NCBI RefSeq assembly: GCF_010499245.1
Contig: NZ_JAAGOW010000001.1
Span: 2,666,001 to 2,730,000 of the forward strand
Source of the DNA: Variovorax sp. WS11
GTDB lineage: Bacteria; Pseudomonadota; Gammaproteobacteria; Burkholderiales; Burkholderiaceae_C
DNA length: 64,000 nucleotides
Reading direction: 5' to 3'
The notes beneath the pieces are model-generated. The model was not told the DNA's origin, searched no databases, and worked only from the letters and a program-made list of their open reading frames with translations. The position numbers and the translations under genes were made by a program. Each line of letters starts with the position of its first letter. Position 1 is the first letter of the stretch. This document shows, one piece after another, positions 1-8,210 of the stretch.

Positions 1-38
1 ATCGCGAAGAACGCGAGTCCGATGAGCATCAAGTTCAT
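1..38 (-). CDS. dctM: TRAP transporter large permease DctM (5' end only)
   Basis: Only the first 12 codons are in the window (MNLMLIGLAFFA), a hydrophobic start typical of the 12-TM DctM subunit that carries the substrate across the inner membrane. Its ATG overlaps the TGA of the small permease gene (ATGA, 36-38 against 35-37), as is usual in dctPQM operons. The identification rests mainly on position after dctP and dctQ, since too little sequence is present for domain evidence. Confidence 0.75.
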   Translation of the reverse strand, partial: MNLMLIGLAFFA

Positions 39-685
39 GGCTTGACCCCTTCGGCTTCCTGGCGCAGCGCAAGGTCGTCGAGCTCTTCCTTCAGTTCCTC
101 TTTCGCGCTCTTCGGATGGAAGTCGCTGTTCAGCGTGGCGATGTCGCCGGCCAGGAGCAGGCGCGTCGCGCGCAGTGCAAAGCCGCAGGCGATCAGCGCA
201 AAGATCACGAGGCCCGCATACCACACGCTCTGCGGAATGATCAGCGGCGTCGCCCAGGGCGTCTGCGCCGTGCTGCGGTAGGCCATCGTGTCGCCGATCA
301 CTTTGAACGCGACCCAGGCGATGAACAGCGCGAACGTGGCCAGCAGGACGATCGAGATCCAGTTCAGCAGCGCTTGCGCGCGTGCAGAGAACCGCTCGTG
401 GAAGACGTCGACGCGGATGTGGTTGCGCCCCATCAGCGCGAGGCTGAAGGCGAGGGTCGAGCCCACCGCCAGCGCGTAGCCGCCCAGCTCGTCGGCACCC
501 TGCAGCGAGACGTTGAACAGCTTGCGCGCCGCGGTCTCGGTCGTCACGATGGCGGCCAGGCCGAGAAAGATCGCGCCGAACAGGGTGGCCAGCACGGTCT
601 CGATGCGTGTCTTGAGGTCGGCGGCCTTGGCGGGCACCGCCGCGCGCGCGGGCGGGGCCAGCGGTTCCTGCCGGGCAGTCGTCAT
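35..685 (-). CDS. dctQ: TRAP transporter small permease DctQ
   Basis: This 216-residue protein has four predicted membrane segments (about 30-52, 65-85, 105-127 and 145-170) and a charged, Glu-rich cytoplasmic tail, as in the DctQ family. DctQ pairs with DctM in Na+-driven TRAP uptake of carboxylates. The ATG at 685 was chosen because the N-terminus is soluble until the first helix. The stop overlaps the dctM start, implying translational coupling, and dctP ends only 11 bases upstream. Confidence 0.9.
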   Translation of the reverse strand: MTTARQEPLAPPARAAVPAKAADLKTRIETVLATLFGAIFLGLAAIVTTETAARKLFNVSLQGADELGGYALAVGSTLAFSLALMGRNHIRVDVFHERFSARAQALLNWISIVLLATFALFIAWVAFKVIGDTMAYRSTAQTPWATPLIIPQSVWYAGLVIFALIACGFALRATRLLLAGDIATLNSDFHPKSAKEELKEELDDLALRQEAEGVKP

Positions 686-696
686 GGCGGCGCCGC

Positions 697-1755
697 TCAC
701 TTCAGCCCCAGCACCGGGGCCACGGTGGACTGCCAGGCTTTCGAGCAGCCGGCGTTGGACTTGTCGCAGACCTCGGCCCACACCGGCAGAGAGACCTTGC
801 TCACCGCGCTGCGCACCAGCTCGAGGTCGGTCGGCGTGACCGGCACGTTGACCAGGTTGAACTTCTTGCCGGTGGTGCATGGGTCCTTGCCGGCGTTGCA
901 GTTCAGCGCGTCCTGGAACAGCTCTTCCGAATACTTCCAGACCTCGTCGGTCAGGCTGTCGAAGGCGGTCTTCAGCTTGGCCTGCTGCTCGGGATTCAGT
1001 GCCTTCCACGACTTCATCGACATCCCGTATCCGTTGAGCGCCATCTGAAAGCCGATCGGCAGCTGGTGCGTCGTCACCTCGGGCCAGCCGGCCGAGTTGG
1101 CCGAGCTCGGGCCGGTGATCGCGCAGTCGACGACGCCGAGCGACAGCGACTGGTGCGTGTCGGCGAAGGAGATCGGCACCGGGGTCGCGCCCACCATCTC
1201 GATGAACTTGGCCAGGTTCTGGTCGTACACGCGCACCTTCATGCCCTTGATATCGGCAAGCTTGGCAATCGGCTTCTTGCAGAACAGGATCTGCGGCCCG
1301 AAGGGCCACACACCGAGCAGCTTGACGCCGAACTGCTGCTGCAGCCGCGCATCGACCGTGTCGAAATAGGCCTTGGCGACCTTGCGGCCGGTCGCGTAGT
1401 CGGGCGCGGCGCCCACCAGGTCGAGGCCGAGGATGGTCGGCTCGTCGCGCGAGTTCTGCGAGACGCGCAGCGAGACCAGGTCGAACAGGCCGGCCTTCAT
1501 GACGCGCAGCTGCTCGGTGTCCTTGATGCCGAGCGTGTCGATCGGCTTGTAGTCGACGTCGATCGGCAGCCCGGTGCGGGCAGCGAAGTTCTCGAAGAAG
1601 GGCTGTTCCTTGTTCTTCTGGATCAGCCCGGTAGCCAGGGGTTGGCCGATGGCCTTGAGCTTGATCTTGTCCTGCGCCTGTGCGGCAGGCAGTGCGAAGA
1701 GAGCCGCCAGCGCGAGCGTGGCGGCGAAGGTCTTGGAACGGTGGGGCAGCGGCAT
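697..1755 (-). CDS. dctP: TRAP transporter solute-binding protein DctP
   Basis: This 352-residue periplasmic receptor starts with a Sec signal peptide (cleavage after about residue 23, LPAAQAQ) and continues as a DctP/TAXI-type fold. The ATG at 1755 has a GGAG ribosome site 6-10 bases upstream; an in-frame ATG 14 codons earlier would spoil the signal peptide. Segments such as KGMKVRVYDQNLAKFIEMVG and LPIGFQMALNGYGMSMKSW are typical of TRAP receptors. It is the first TRAP gene in a leftward operon with dctQ and dctM, behind an IclR regulator. The ligand is unknown, with a carboxylate expected. Confidence 0.9.
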   Translation of the reverse strand: MPLPHRSKTFAATLALAALFALPAAQAQDKIKLKAIGQPLATGLIQKNKEQPFFENFAARTGLPIDVDYKPIDTLGIKDTEQLRVMKAGLFDLVSLRVSQNSRDEPTILGLDLVGAAPDYATGRKVAKAYFDTVDARLQQQFGVKLLGVWPFGPQILFCKKPIAKLADIKGMKVRVYDQNLAKFIEMVGATPVPISFADTHQSLSLGVVDCAITGPSSANSAGWPEVTTHQLPIGFQMALNGYGMSMKSWKALNPEQQAKLKTAFDSLTDEVWKYSEELFQDALNCNAGKDPCTTGKKFNLVNVPVTPTDLELVRSAVSKVSLPVWAEVCDKSNAGCSKAWQSTVAPVLGLK

Positions 1756-1921
1756 GAAGGCTCCTGGAAAGGGGGTGGCACACGACGGAAGCGGCATGCC
1801 ATTGGAGCGCGCGGCAAGGCGTGCCTGCGGACTTTCCCGCGCTGCGGGAAAGCCGGCAGAAGCCGTTTGAAATCAAGCACTTGGCGCAGTGCGCCGGTGG
1901 AAGACGCGCGATAGAAGCGCG

Positions 1922-2749
1922 CTAGCGCAGGTGCCCGCCGTAGGCGGCGGTAATCTCGTCGGCGGCAGCGCGCACGGTGGCGCCGAGTGAAGCGAAGTCG
2001 GCGCTCCGGATGCGCTGCGTGGGCCCGACCAGCGAGATCGCGCCGAAGGGCTGCCCATGCTCGTCGCGGATCGCCGCGGCGATGCAGCGCAGCCCCACCG
2101 CGTTCTGCTCGTCGTCGATTGCAAACCCGGCGCGCCGAACCTCGCCCAGGGTCTCGTGCAGCCGCGAGGCGCGGGCGATGGTGTTGGCGGTGAGCTTCGG
2201 CAGCCCGTAGGTGCGCAGGTACTGCAGCACGTCGTCCTCGGCCATCGCGGCCAGGATCGCCTGGCCCATCGCAGTGCCGTGCAGCGGGGCGCGGAAGCCG
2301 GGCTTGCCGATGGCACGCATCACCTCGCGGCTCTCCACCTGGGTCACGAACACGATGTCGCCGAGGTCGGCGATGCCGAGGTTGACCGACTCGCCGTTGC
2401 TGTCGCGCAGACGGCGCATCACCGGCAGCGCGAGCTGAGCGATGCGGCGTCGGCGAGCGAAGGCGGCGCCGACCGAGAAGCAGCGCACGCCCACATACCA
2501 GAGGTTGGTCTCGCGGTCGAACTGGACGAACTGGCGCTGCTCCAGCGTGGTGAGCAGGCGGTGCGCGGTGGAGGAGGACAGCCCGCTGCGTGCCGCGATG
2601 TCGACCAGGCGGTAGCCCTCGTCGTCCTCGGCCAGCACCTCCAGCAGCTGCAGCGCCCGCGTGAGCGACTGCACCGTGCTGTCGCCATCGCGGTCGATGC
2701 GGGTGATCGGGCTGGCGTTGCGGGGCGCGCGGCGGGGAGAGGCGGTCAT
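1922..2749 (-). CDS. IclR-family transcriptional regulator
   Basis: This 275-residue regulator has an N-terminal winged helix (about residues 22-85, with VDIAARSGLSSSTAHRLLTT as recognition region) and a C-terminal IclR effector-binding domain (about 95-270, including HGTAMGQAILA and the GLRCIAAAI segment). IclR proteins respond to small aromatic or aliphatic acids. It lies 166 bp upstream of dctP in the same direction, so it probably controls the TRAP operon. The ATG at 2749 begins the MTASPRR N-terminus; upstream in-frame codons give only low-complexity sequence. Confidence 0.9.
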   Translation of the reverse strand: MTASPRRAPRNASPITRIDRDGDSTVQSLTRALQLLEVLAEDDEGYRLVDIAARSGLSSSTAHRLLTTLEQRQFVQFDRETNLWYVGVRCFSVGAAFARRRRIAQLALPVMRRLRDSNGESVNLGIADLGDIVFVTQVESREVMRAIGKPGFRAPLHGTAMGQAILAAMAEDDVLQYLRTYGLPKLTANTIARASRLHETLGEVRRAGFAIDDEQNAVGLRCIAAAIRDEHGQPFGAISLVGPTQRIRSADFASLGATVRAAADEITAAYGGHLR

Positions 2750-2796
2750 GGCGTGCGCCTTGCAAATTGCACGCCAGGAAGGAGGTATGCGGCTTC

Positions 2797-3776
2797 TCAG
2801 CCGTCGATCGACACCTTGGCGTCCTTTGCGACCTTCGCCCACTTGGCGAGCTCCGCGCGGGTGAACTCGGCGTAGCGCTCGATCGTGCCGCCGCCGTCCT
2901 CGACGCCGAAGCTCTCGAACTTCTCCTGCACGTCGGGCATCGCGAGCACGGCGTTGACGTCCTGGTTGATCCGGCGCGCCAGCTCCGCTGGGAGCTTGGC
3001 GGGACCCGAGATGCCGTACCAGTTCATCGTCTCGAACTCGGGAAAGCCTTGCTCATGCATGGTGGGCACGCCGGGGTAGGCCTTCGAGCGCTTGACACGG
3101 GTCTGCGCCAGCGCCACCACGCGGCCGTTCTTCACGTGCGGGGTGGCCGCGGTCATGGTCTCGAAGGTGTAGAGGATCTGGCCGCCGATCAGGTCGGTCA
3201 GCAGCGGGCCGCTGCCCTTGTAGGGCACGTGCAGCGCATCGACGCCGGCCTGCAGCTTGAACTTCTCTATCGCGAAGTGCTGGATCGTGCCCGGTCCCGC
3301 CGAGCCGAAGCTGATCTTGCCGGCTGGGCCTTGCACTGCGCGACGACCTCCTTCACCGACTTCATTGGATTGCTCGCGCTCGTGATCAGCAGGTTGGGCG
3401 TGACGCCCAGCAGCGCGATGGGTGCGAAGTCCCGATCGGCTTGGTAGCGCAGGTTGCTGCGCACGGCCGGCGCGAGCGCGTGGCTGTTGATGTTGGACAG
3501 CAGGAGCGCGCTGCCATCGGTTGGCTGCTGCAGCATGTATTCGGCGGCGAGGGTGCCGGAGACCCCGGCCTTGTTCTCGACCACCACCTGTTGGTTCCAC
3601 AAGCCCGTGAGCTTCTGCGCCACCACGCGCGCCAGCGCGTCGGCGCCGCCGCCGGGCGGAAAGCCGACGATGAGGCGGATGGGCGTGTTCGGCAAGGTCT
3701 GCGCGAACACGCCGGGCGCGCCGAGCGAGGCGATGGTGGTCGCGCCGGCGGCCTTCAGGAAGTGGCGTCTTTGCAT
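2797..3776 (-). pseudogene. Bug-type (tripartite tricarboxylate transporter) solute receptor, frameshifted
   Basis: The N-terminal part (from ATG 3776, MQRRHFLKAAG, a twin-arginine-like signal) and the C-terminal part are in different frames that meet at about 3319-3326. Inserting one base there joins VAQCKAQP to GKISFGSAG and gives a 326-residue Bug/TctC receptor of normal size, with the NWYGISGPAKLP segment typical of the family. Bug proteins bind carboxylates in the periplasm for TctAB permeases, none of which is in the window. The break lies at GCCGGC, so a sequencing indel is possible. The receptor diverges from the 3894 enzyme gene and precedes the IclR gene. Confidence 0.8.
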
Positions 3777-3790
3777 GATTCGGTCAATTT

Positions 3791-3873
3791 TTGTCAACGA
3801 AATGTTTTGAAGTTGTCGACATATTCGTTGACAATCGTGTTGTCGAACATGGTGATAACACTGATGTCGACAT
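3791..3873. promoter_or_regulatory. Palindrome-rich divergent operator/promoter region
   Basis: Between the divergent Bug receptor and the 3894 gene are: an 11-bp inverted repeat (TTGTCAACGAA at 3791-3801 and its complement at 3824-3834), the palindrome TGTCGACA at 3814-3821, and the palindrome ATGTCGACAT at 3864-3873. GntR/FCD regulators commonly bind TNGTNNACNA-type palindromes, and a GntR/FCD gene lies just downstream, so this is its likely operator region. A TTGACA at 3828-3833 could be a rightward -35 box. The binding assignment is inferred. Confidence 0.6.
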
Positions 3874-3893
3874 CTGATCATCGAAGGAAGCCC

Positions 3894-4619
3894 ATGTCCC
3901 ACACCCTGCGCCTCGGCGTCTTGACGCCCTCGTCCAACACCGCCCTGGAGCCGCTGACGAGCGCGCTGGCGGCCTGCGTCCCCGGCTGCAGCGCCCACTT
4001 CTCGCGCTTCAAGGTGACCGAGATCGCGCTGTCGGCGCAGGCCCTCGGGCAGTTCGACGACAGCAAGATCCTGGCGGCAGCCGAGCTGCTGGCCGATGCG
4101 AAGGTCGATGTGATCGGCTGGAGCGGCACCTCCTCGGGCTGGCTGGGCTTCGATGCCGACCGGCGCCTGGTCGAGCGCATCCGCGAGCGCACCGGCGTCG
4201 CCGCCACCACCGCGGTGCTGGCCCTCAACGAGCTGCTCGCGCTGCGCGGCGTGAAGCGGCTGGCGCTGGTCACGCCCTACACCGGCGACGTGCAGCAGAA
4301 AATTGTCGACAACTACCGTCGCATCGGCATCGAAGTGGTGGCCGAGCGCCATCTCGGCATCCGCGTGAACCATGACTTCGCAGGGGTCGAGCCCGAGCGC
4401 CTGCGGGAACTGATGCGCGAGGTTGCGACGGCGAAGCCCGAGGCCATCACCACCTTCTGCACCAACCTGCGCGCGGCCCCGTTGGCCGAGGCGGTGGAGG
4501 CCGAGCTCGGCATCCCGCTGCTCGACACGGTGAGCACCACGGTCTGGGGCCAGCTGCGCGCGGCGGGCGTTGATCCGGCGCAGGTGCGCGGCTGGGGCGG
4601 GATGTTCGGCTGGCGATAA
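3894..4619 (+). CDS. Asp/Glu racemase superfamily enzyme (maleate isomerase / arylmalonate decarboxylase-like)
   Basis: This 241-residue protein begins with the LGVLTPSSNTALEP loop of the maleate isomerase/arylmalonate decarboxylase branch. The usual two catalytic cysteines are not both present: the first site reads SGTSSG (Gly78-Thr79-Ser80) and only the second remains, Cys189 in TTFCTNLR. A Tyr129 follows in VTPYTGD. A Gly at the first position plus a lone C-terminal-half Cys is the pattern of arylmalonate decarboxylase, so a cofactor-free decarboxylase may fit better than a racemase or isomerase. The ATG at 3894 follows a GAAGGAAG ribosome site. The GntR gene starts at or just after its stop. 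Confidence 0.7.
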   Translation: MSHTLRLGVLTPSSNTALEPLTSALAACVPGCSAHFSRFKVTEIALSAQALGQFDDSKILAAAELLADAKVDVIGWSGTSSGWLGFDADRRLVERIRERTGVAATTAVLALNELLALRGVKRLALVTPYTGDVQQKIVDNYRRIGIEVVAERHLGIRVNHDFAGVEPERLRELMREVATAKPEAITTFCTNLRAAPLAEAVEAELGIPLLDTVSTTVWGQLRAAGVDPAQVRGWGGMFGWR

Positions 4620-4699
4620 TGCGCGACCCTTCCGCCGGCGCCCGTTCCCACGCATGCGTGCGGCGCGCGCCGGACCTGCTCGCCACGCCCGATCCACCG

Positions 4700-5416
4700 A
4701 TGCCGACTCCACGCGCGCCCAAGCCCGTCGCCACGCCAGCCCGCCTCGAACGCGAGAACACGCAGGACGAGATCTACGAAAAGATCTACGTCGCCATCCT
4801 CGAGCACCGCCTGCACCCCGGCACCAAGCTGGGGGAGGAGCGGCTGGCAGAGATCTTCGGCGCCAGCCGCGCGCGCATCCGCGAGGTGCTGGCGCGACTC
4901 GCGCACGAGCAGATCGTCGAGCTCTTCCCGCAGCGCGGCGCCTACGTGGCCAAGCCCACGATCGAGCAGGCGCGCGACGTGTTCGAGGCGCGCCGGCTGA
5001 TCGAGCCGGCCGTGATGCGGCGGCTGGTCGAGACGCTCACGCCCGAGAAGCTCGCGCGCTTGCGCGAGCACCAAGAGCGCGAGCTCGATGCGCGGCGCCG
5101 CGACGACAAGCGCGCGGTGATCCGCCTGTCCGGCGAGTTCCACTCGCTCGCGGCCGAGCTGGCCGGCAATACCGCGCTGGCGCGCAGCATGCGAGAGCTG
5201 TCGGTGCTGACCTGCCTGATGATCTTTCTCTACGACGCGCCGACCTCGGTCAGCTGCCGGGCCGACGAGCATTCGAAGATCATCGAGTCGGTCGCCAGGC
5301 GCGACGCGGCGCGCGCCCAGAAGCTGATGCTGGAACACCTGGAGCACATCGAGGGCAGCATGAAGCTCGATGGCGCGACCGAGGAAGTCGATCTGGCCGC
5401 GATCTTCAAGGGCTGA
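4700..5416 (+). CDS. GntR-family (FCD) transcriptional regulator
   Basis: This 238-residue regulator has a GntR winged helix (about residues 20-85, EERLAEIFGASRARIREVL) and an all-helical FCD effector domain (about 95-225) with the Glu, Asp and His positions that usually bind a metal and a carboxylate ligand. An in-frame ATG at 4619 overlaps the preceding stop (TAATG) and would add 27 low-complexity residues; 4700 was preferred because the conserved part begins there, but neither start has a strong ribosome site. It likely senses the substrate of the upstream enzyme and binds the TGTCGACA palindromes. Confidence 0.85.
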   Translation: MPTPRAPKPVATPARLERENTQDEIYEKIYVAILEHRLHPGTKLGEERLAEIFGASRARIREVLARLAHEQIVELFPQRGAYVAKPTIEQARDVFEARRLIEPAVMRRLVETLTPEKLARLREHQERELDARRRDDKRAVIRLSGEFHSLAAELAGNTALARSMRELSVLTCLMIFLYDAPTSVSCRADEHSKIIESVARRDAARAQKLMLEHLEHIEGSMKLDGATEEVDLAAIFKG

Positions 5417-5422
5417 GCGGCC

Positions 5423-7234
5423 TTACGCCAGGCGCACGACCTCGGGATCGTGCGCGGCGTCATGGAGGCGTTCGACCTCGGCGGCGCGCCGGTTCAGCAC
5501 CGCGCGCTGGTTGATGTAGCCCTTGTCGGTGATCTCCCCCGCATCGATATCCGGCGGCGTCGCCAGCACCAGCGCGCACACCGGACACTGCGAAGAGCCC
5601 GCGCCCTCGTCTCGTAGGGCACGCATCGTGCGCAGCAGTGCCGCCGCCAGCTCCTCGCGCGGCCGCTGCGCGGCCTGCGCGCTCGGGAAGACCAGCATGC
5701 CCACCGCCTCGCGGTCGTGGCCGGTGATCACCACGTCCTGCACCAGCGGCGCCAGCCGCGACACCAGCTGCACGCGCAGCGTGCCCACCGAGACCCAGGT
5801 GCCGCTCGTGAGCTTGAAGTCCTCGGCCACGCGGCCGTTGAACATCACGCCGCATTCGGGCCGCTTCGCGTCGGCCAGGTAGCCCGCATCGCCGATGCGG
5901 TAGTAGCCCTCTTCGTCGAAAGCCTGCGCGGTCTCGCGCGGCGCGTTGCGGTAGCCGGGGAAGACCGACACGCCCTTGACCCGCATCTCCAGCTTGTCGC
6001 CGTTGGACACGAACTTCAGCTCCAGCCCCGGCAGCGGCGCGCCGATGCAGCCCGCGCCCTCGAGCTTCCAGTGGGCCGAGGTGATGGCCGGCGAGGTCTC
6101 GGTCGCGCCCCAGGAGGTGGTGAGCCACAGCGGCGCAGCCGGCCGCGCACGCTTCGCCACCGCCTCCAGCCGCTGCCAGGTCGAGGGCGCCAGCGCGGCG
6201 GCGGCGTAGAAGCACAGGCGCAGGCGCGACAGCACGTCGGCAGCGAGCGCTTCATCGGCCTCGAGGAAGGGCAGCAGCATGTCGAAGCCGCGCGGCACGT
6301 TGAACATCAGCGTGGGCCGCACTTCCCGCAGGTTACGCACCGTCTTCTCGATCAGGCCCGGCGCCGGCCGGCCCTCGTCGATGTAGAGCGCGCCGCCATG
6401 GCAGAGCACGACGTTGAAGTTGTGATTCGCGCCGAAGGTGTGGCTCCAGGGCAGCCAGTCCACCAGCACCGGCGGCTCCTGGTCCAGGAAGCGCCAGGTC
6501 TGCGCAATCATCTGCTGGTTGGCGCACAGCATGCGGTGGGTGTTGATCACCACCTTGGGCTTGCCGGTGGAGCCCGAGGTCAGCAGGTACTTGGCATGGG
6601 TGTCGGGCAGGATGGCCTCGAAGGCCTCCATCACGGCCGGCGTCTCTTCGGTGGCCAGCAGACGCTCGAAGGCGAGGGCGCCGGCATGCGCATCGGCGTT
6701 GCGGCTGAACACCGTGATGGCCTCGACGCCGCAGCCGGCCAGCGCGCTGCCGTAGATCTTTGCGTCCGAGGCGTAGATCAGCGCCGGCCCCAGCGCCTGC
6801 AGCATGCCGTGCAGCCGCGACGGGTCCTTGGCCATGCGCGAATAGGCGCTGGAGAGCGAGCAGGCGGTGCGGCCGATGTGCATCGTGGCGAGCATCAGCA
6901 CCGCATGGTCGATCGCGTTGTCGGAGAGGATCACGACCGGCTTGTCTGCCGGCACGCCCAGGTCGAGCAGGCTCTGCGCCACGGCTCCGACCGCGCGGCG
7001 CAGCGCGCGGTAGTCCAGCTTGCGCCAGCCCTCGCCGCTCTCGTCGCGCTCGGCCAGCGCCAGCGCATCGGGGGTCTCGCGCGCCCAGCGCTCCAGCCAT
7101 TCGCCGATGCAGCGGGCGTAGGGCTTGAGGGCGACCGGCGAGCGCAGGGCGAAGGAGCCGTCGTCGAAGTCGATGCGGATCGTGCGGGGCGGGGCGAGCT
7201 GGGTCTCGTCGTCGAAGAAGCCTTCGGCTTTCAT
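5423..7234 (-). CDS. AMP-forming acyl-CoA synthetase, feruloyl-CoA synthase-like
   Basis: This 603-residue ANL-superfamily ligase carries the P-loop LLTSGSTGKPKVV (about residues 215-227), the aromatic motif TTSWGATETSPA, and a YRIGDAGYL region. It resembles the feruloyl-CoA synthase subgroup, which is longer than usual and ends differently from the standard C-terminal Lys domain. It activates a carboxylic acid to its CoA ester using ATP. It is the last gene of the leftward string BKACE, Bug receptor, dehydrogenase, ligase, 24 bases after the dehydrogenase. It ends 7 bases from the convergent GntR gene. The substrate is not evident. Confidence 0.85.
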   Translation of the reverse strand: MKAEGFFDDETQLAPPRTIRIDFDDGSFALRSPVALKPYARCIGEWLERWARETPDALALAERDESGEGWRKLDYRALRRAVGAVAQSLLDLGVPADKPVVILSDNAIDHAVLMLATMHIGRTACSLSSAYSRMAKDPSRLHGMLQALGPALIYASDAKIYGSALAGCGVEAITVFSRNADAHAGALAFERLLATEETPAVMEAFEAILPDTHAKYLLTSGSTGKPKVVINTHRMLCANQQMIAQTWRFLDQEPPVLVDWLPWSHTFGANHNFNVVLCHGGALYIDEGRPAPGLIEKTVRNLREVRPTLMFNVPRGFDMLLPFLEADEALAADVLSRLRLCFYAAAALAPSTWQRLEAVAKRARPAAPLWLTTSWGATETSPAITSAHWKLEGAGCIGAPLPGLELKFVSNGDKLEMRVKGVSVFPGYRNAPRETAQAFDEEGYYRIGDAGYLADAKRPECGVMFNGRVAEDFKLTSGTWVSVGTLRVQLVSRLAPLVQDVVITGHDREAVGMLVFPSAQAAQRPREELAAALLRTMRALRDEGAGSSQCPVCALVLATPPDIDAGEITDKGYINQRAVLNRRAAEVERLHDAAHDPEVVRLA

Positions 7235-7258
7235 CGCTTGTCTCCTGGGGACGCTTTG

Positions 7259-8209
7259 TTATTCGAGTGTGCCGGACGCGGACTTGGCGCGGATCAGGTT
7301 CAACAGCAGGGTGTCGCGCGTGCGTTCGAGCTCGCTTTCATGGCGCTCGCCGAGTTCCGACGCAACGCCCTCGGTCACCTGCTGCTTGAGCTGCTCCGTC
7401 ATGAGGGGCGATCCCAGGTCTTTCCACCAGTCCTCGATCGGCCCGCCCAGGTGCGCCAGCACATGCGCGATGCCGCCCGCGCCGCCCGACAAGTGCAGGT
7501 TCATGAAAGGCCCCATCACCGCCCAGCGCAGGCCGGGGCCCTGCGAAATCGCGGTGTCGATGTCGGCCACCGAAGCCACGCCTTGATCGACCAGGTGGAA
7601 GGCCTCGCGCCACAGCGCCGCCTGTAGGCGGTTGGCGATGTGGCCCTTGACCTCGCGCTTCACGTGGATCGGCCGCTTGCCGATGGCGGCGTAGAAGGCC
7701 ATGGTGCGCTCGACGGCGTCGGCCGAGGTGCGTTCCCCCCCGATCACCTCCACGAGAGGAATCAGGTGCGGCGGATTGAAGGGATGGCCCAGCACCACGC
7801 GCTCCGGGTGCGCGCAGCCCGACTGCATGCCACTGACCGTCAGCCCCGAGGAGCTGGAAGCCAGGATCGCATGCAGCGGCGCGGCGGCGTCCATGCGGCG
7901 GAACAGATCGATCTTGAAGTCCAGGCGCTCGGGGCCGTTCTCCTGCACGAAGTCCGCTTCGCGCAGGGCGTCTTCCAGCGACGCGTGAAAGCGCAGGCGC
8001 TCCATCGACGCAGCTTCGGCCAGCCCGAAGCGCTCCAGCGTGGGCCAGTGCTGCGCCACGGCCTCGCGCAGCCGCGCCTCGGCACCCGGCGACGGGTCGG
8101 TGGCATCGACGTCCAGCCCCTGCGCGAGAAACCAGGCGGCCCAGCTGGCGCCGATCACGCCGGTGCCGACCACCGCGACGCGTCTGACGGGCGTGCCCAT
8201 GTGCGCCAT
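7259..8209 (-). CDS. 3-hydroxyacyl-CoA dehydrogenase family protein, carnitine 3-dehydrogenase-like
   Basis: This 316-residue NAD-dependent dehydrogenase has a Rossmann start (VAVVGTGVIGASWAAWF, residues about 9-25), the catalytic His segment LGHPFNPPHLIPLVEV, and a helical C-terminal domain starting near KGHIANRLQAALWREA. The HADH fold with SSSSGL and the QENGPERLD stretch resembles L-carnitine dehydrogenase more than fatty-acid FadB. It would oxidise a beta-hydroxy acid to a beta-keto acid, which fits the BKACE gene two positions upstream. The start at 8209 lies one base after the Bug stop; an ATG three codons on (8200) is also possible. Confidence 0.85.
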   Translation of the reverse strand: MAHMGTPVRRVAVVGTGVIGASWAAWFLAQGLDVDATDPSPGAEARLREAVAQHWPTLERFGLAEAASMERLRFHASLEDALREADFVQENGPERLDFKIDLFRRMDAAAPLHAILASSSSGLTVSGMQSGCAHPERVVLGHPFNPPHLIPLVEVIGGERTSADAVERTMAFYAAIGKRPIHVKREVKGHIANRLQAALWREAFHLVDQGVASVADIDTAISQGPGLRWAVMGPFMNLHLSGGAGGIAHVLAHLGGPIEDWWKDLGSPLMTEQLKQQVTEGVASELGERHESELERTRDTLLLNLIRAKSASGTLE

Positions 8210-8210
8210 C

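Noticed and set aside
4619..4699. Longer GntR start overlapping the previous stop (TAATG)
   Set aside because: It would add 27 low-complexity residues not expected in the family. The overlap makes it possible, so it is kept only as an alternative.
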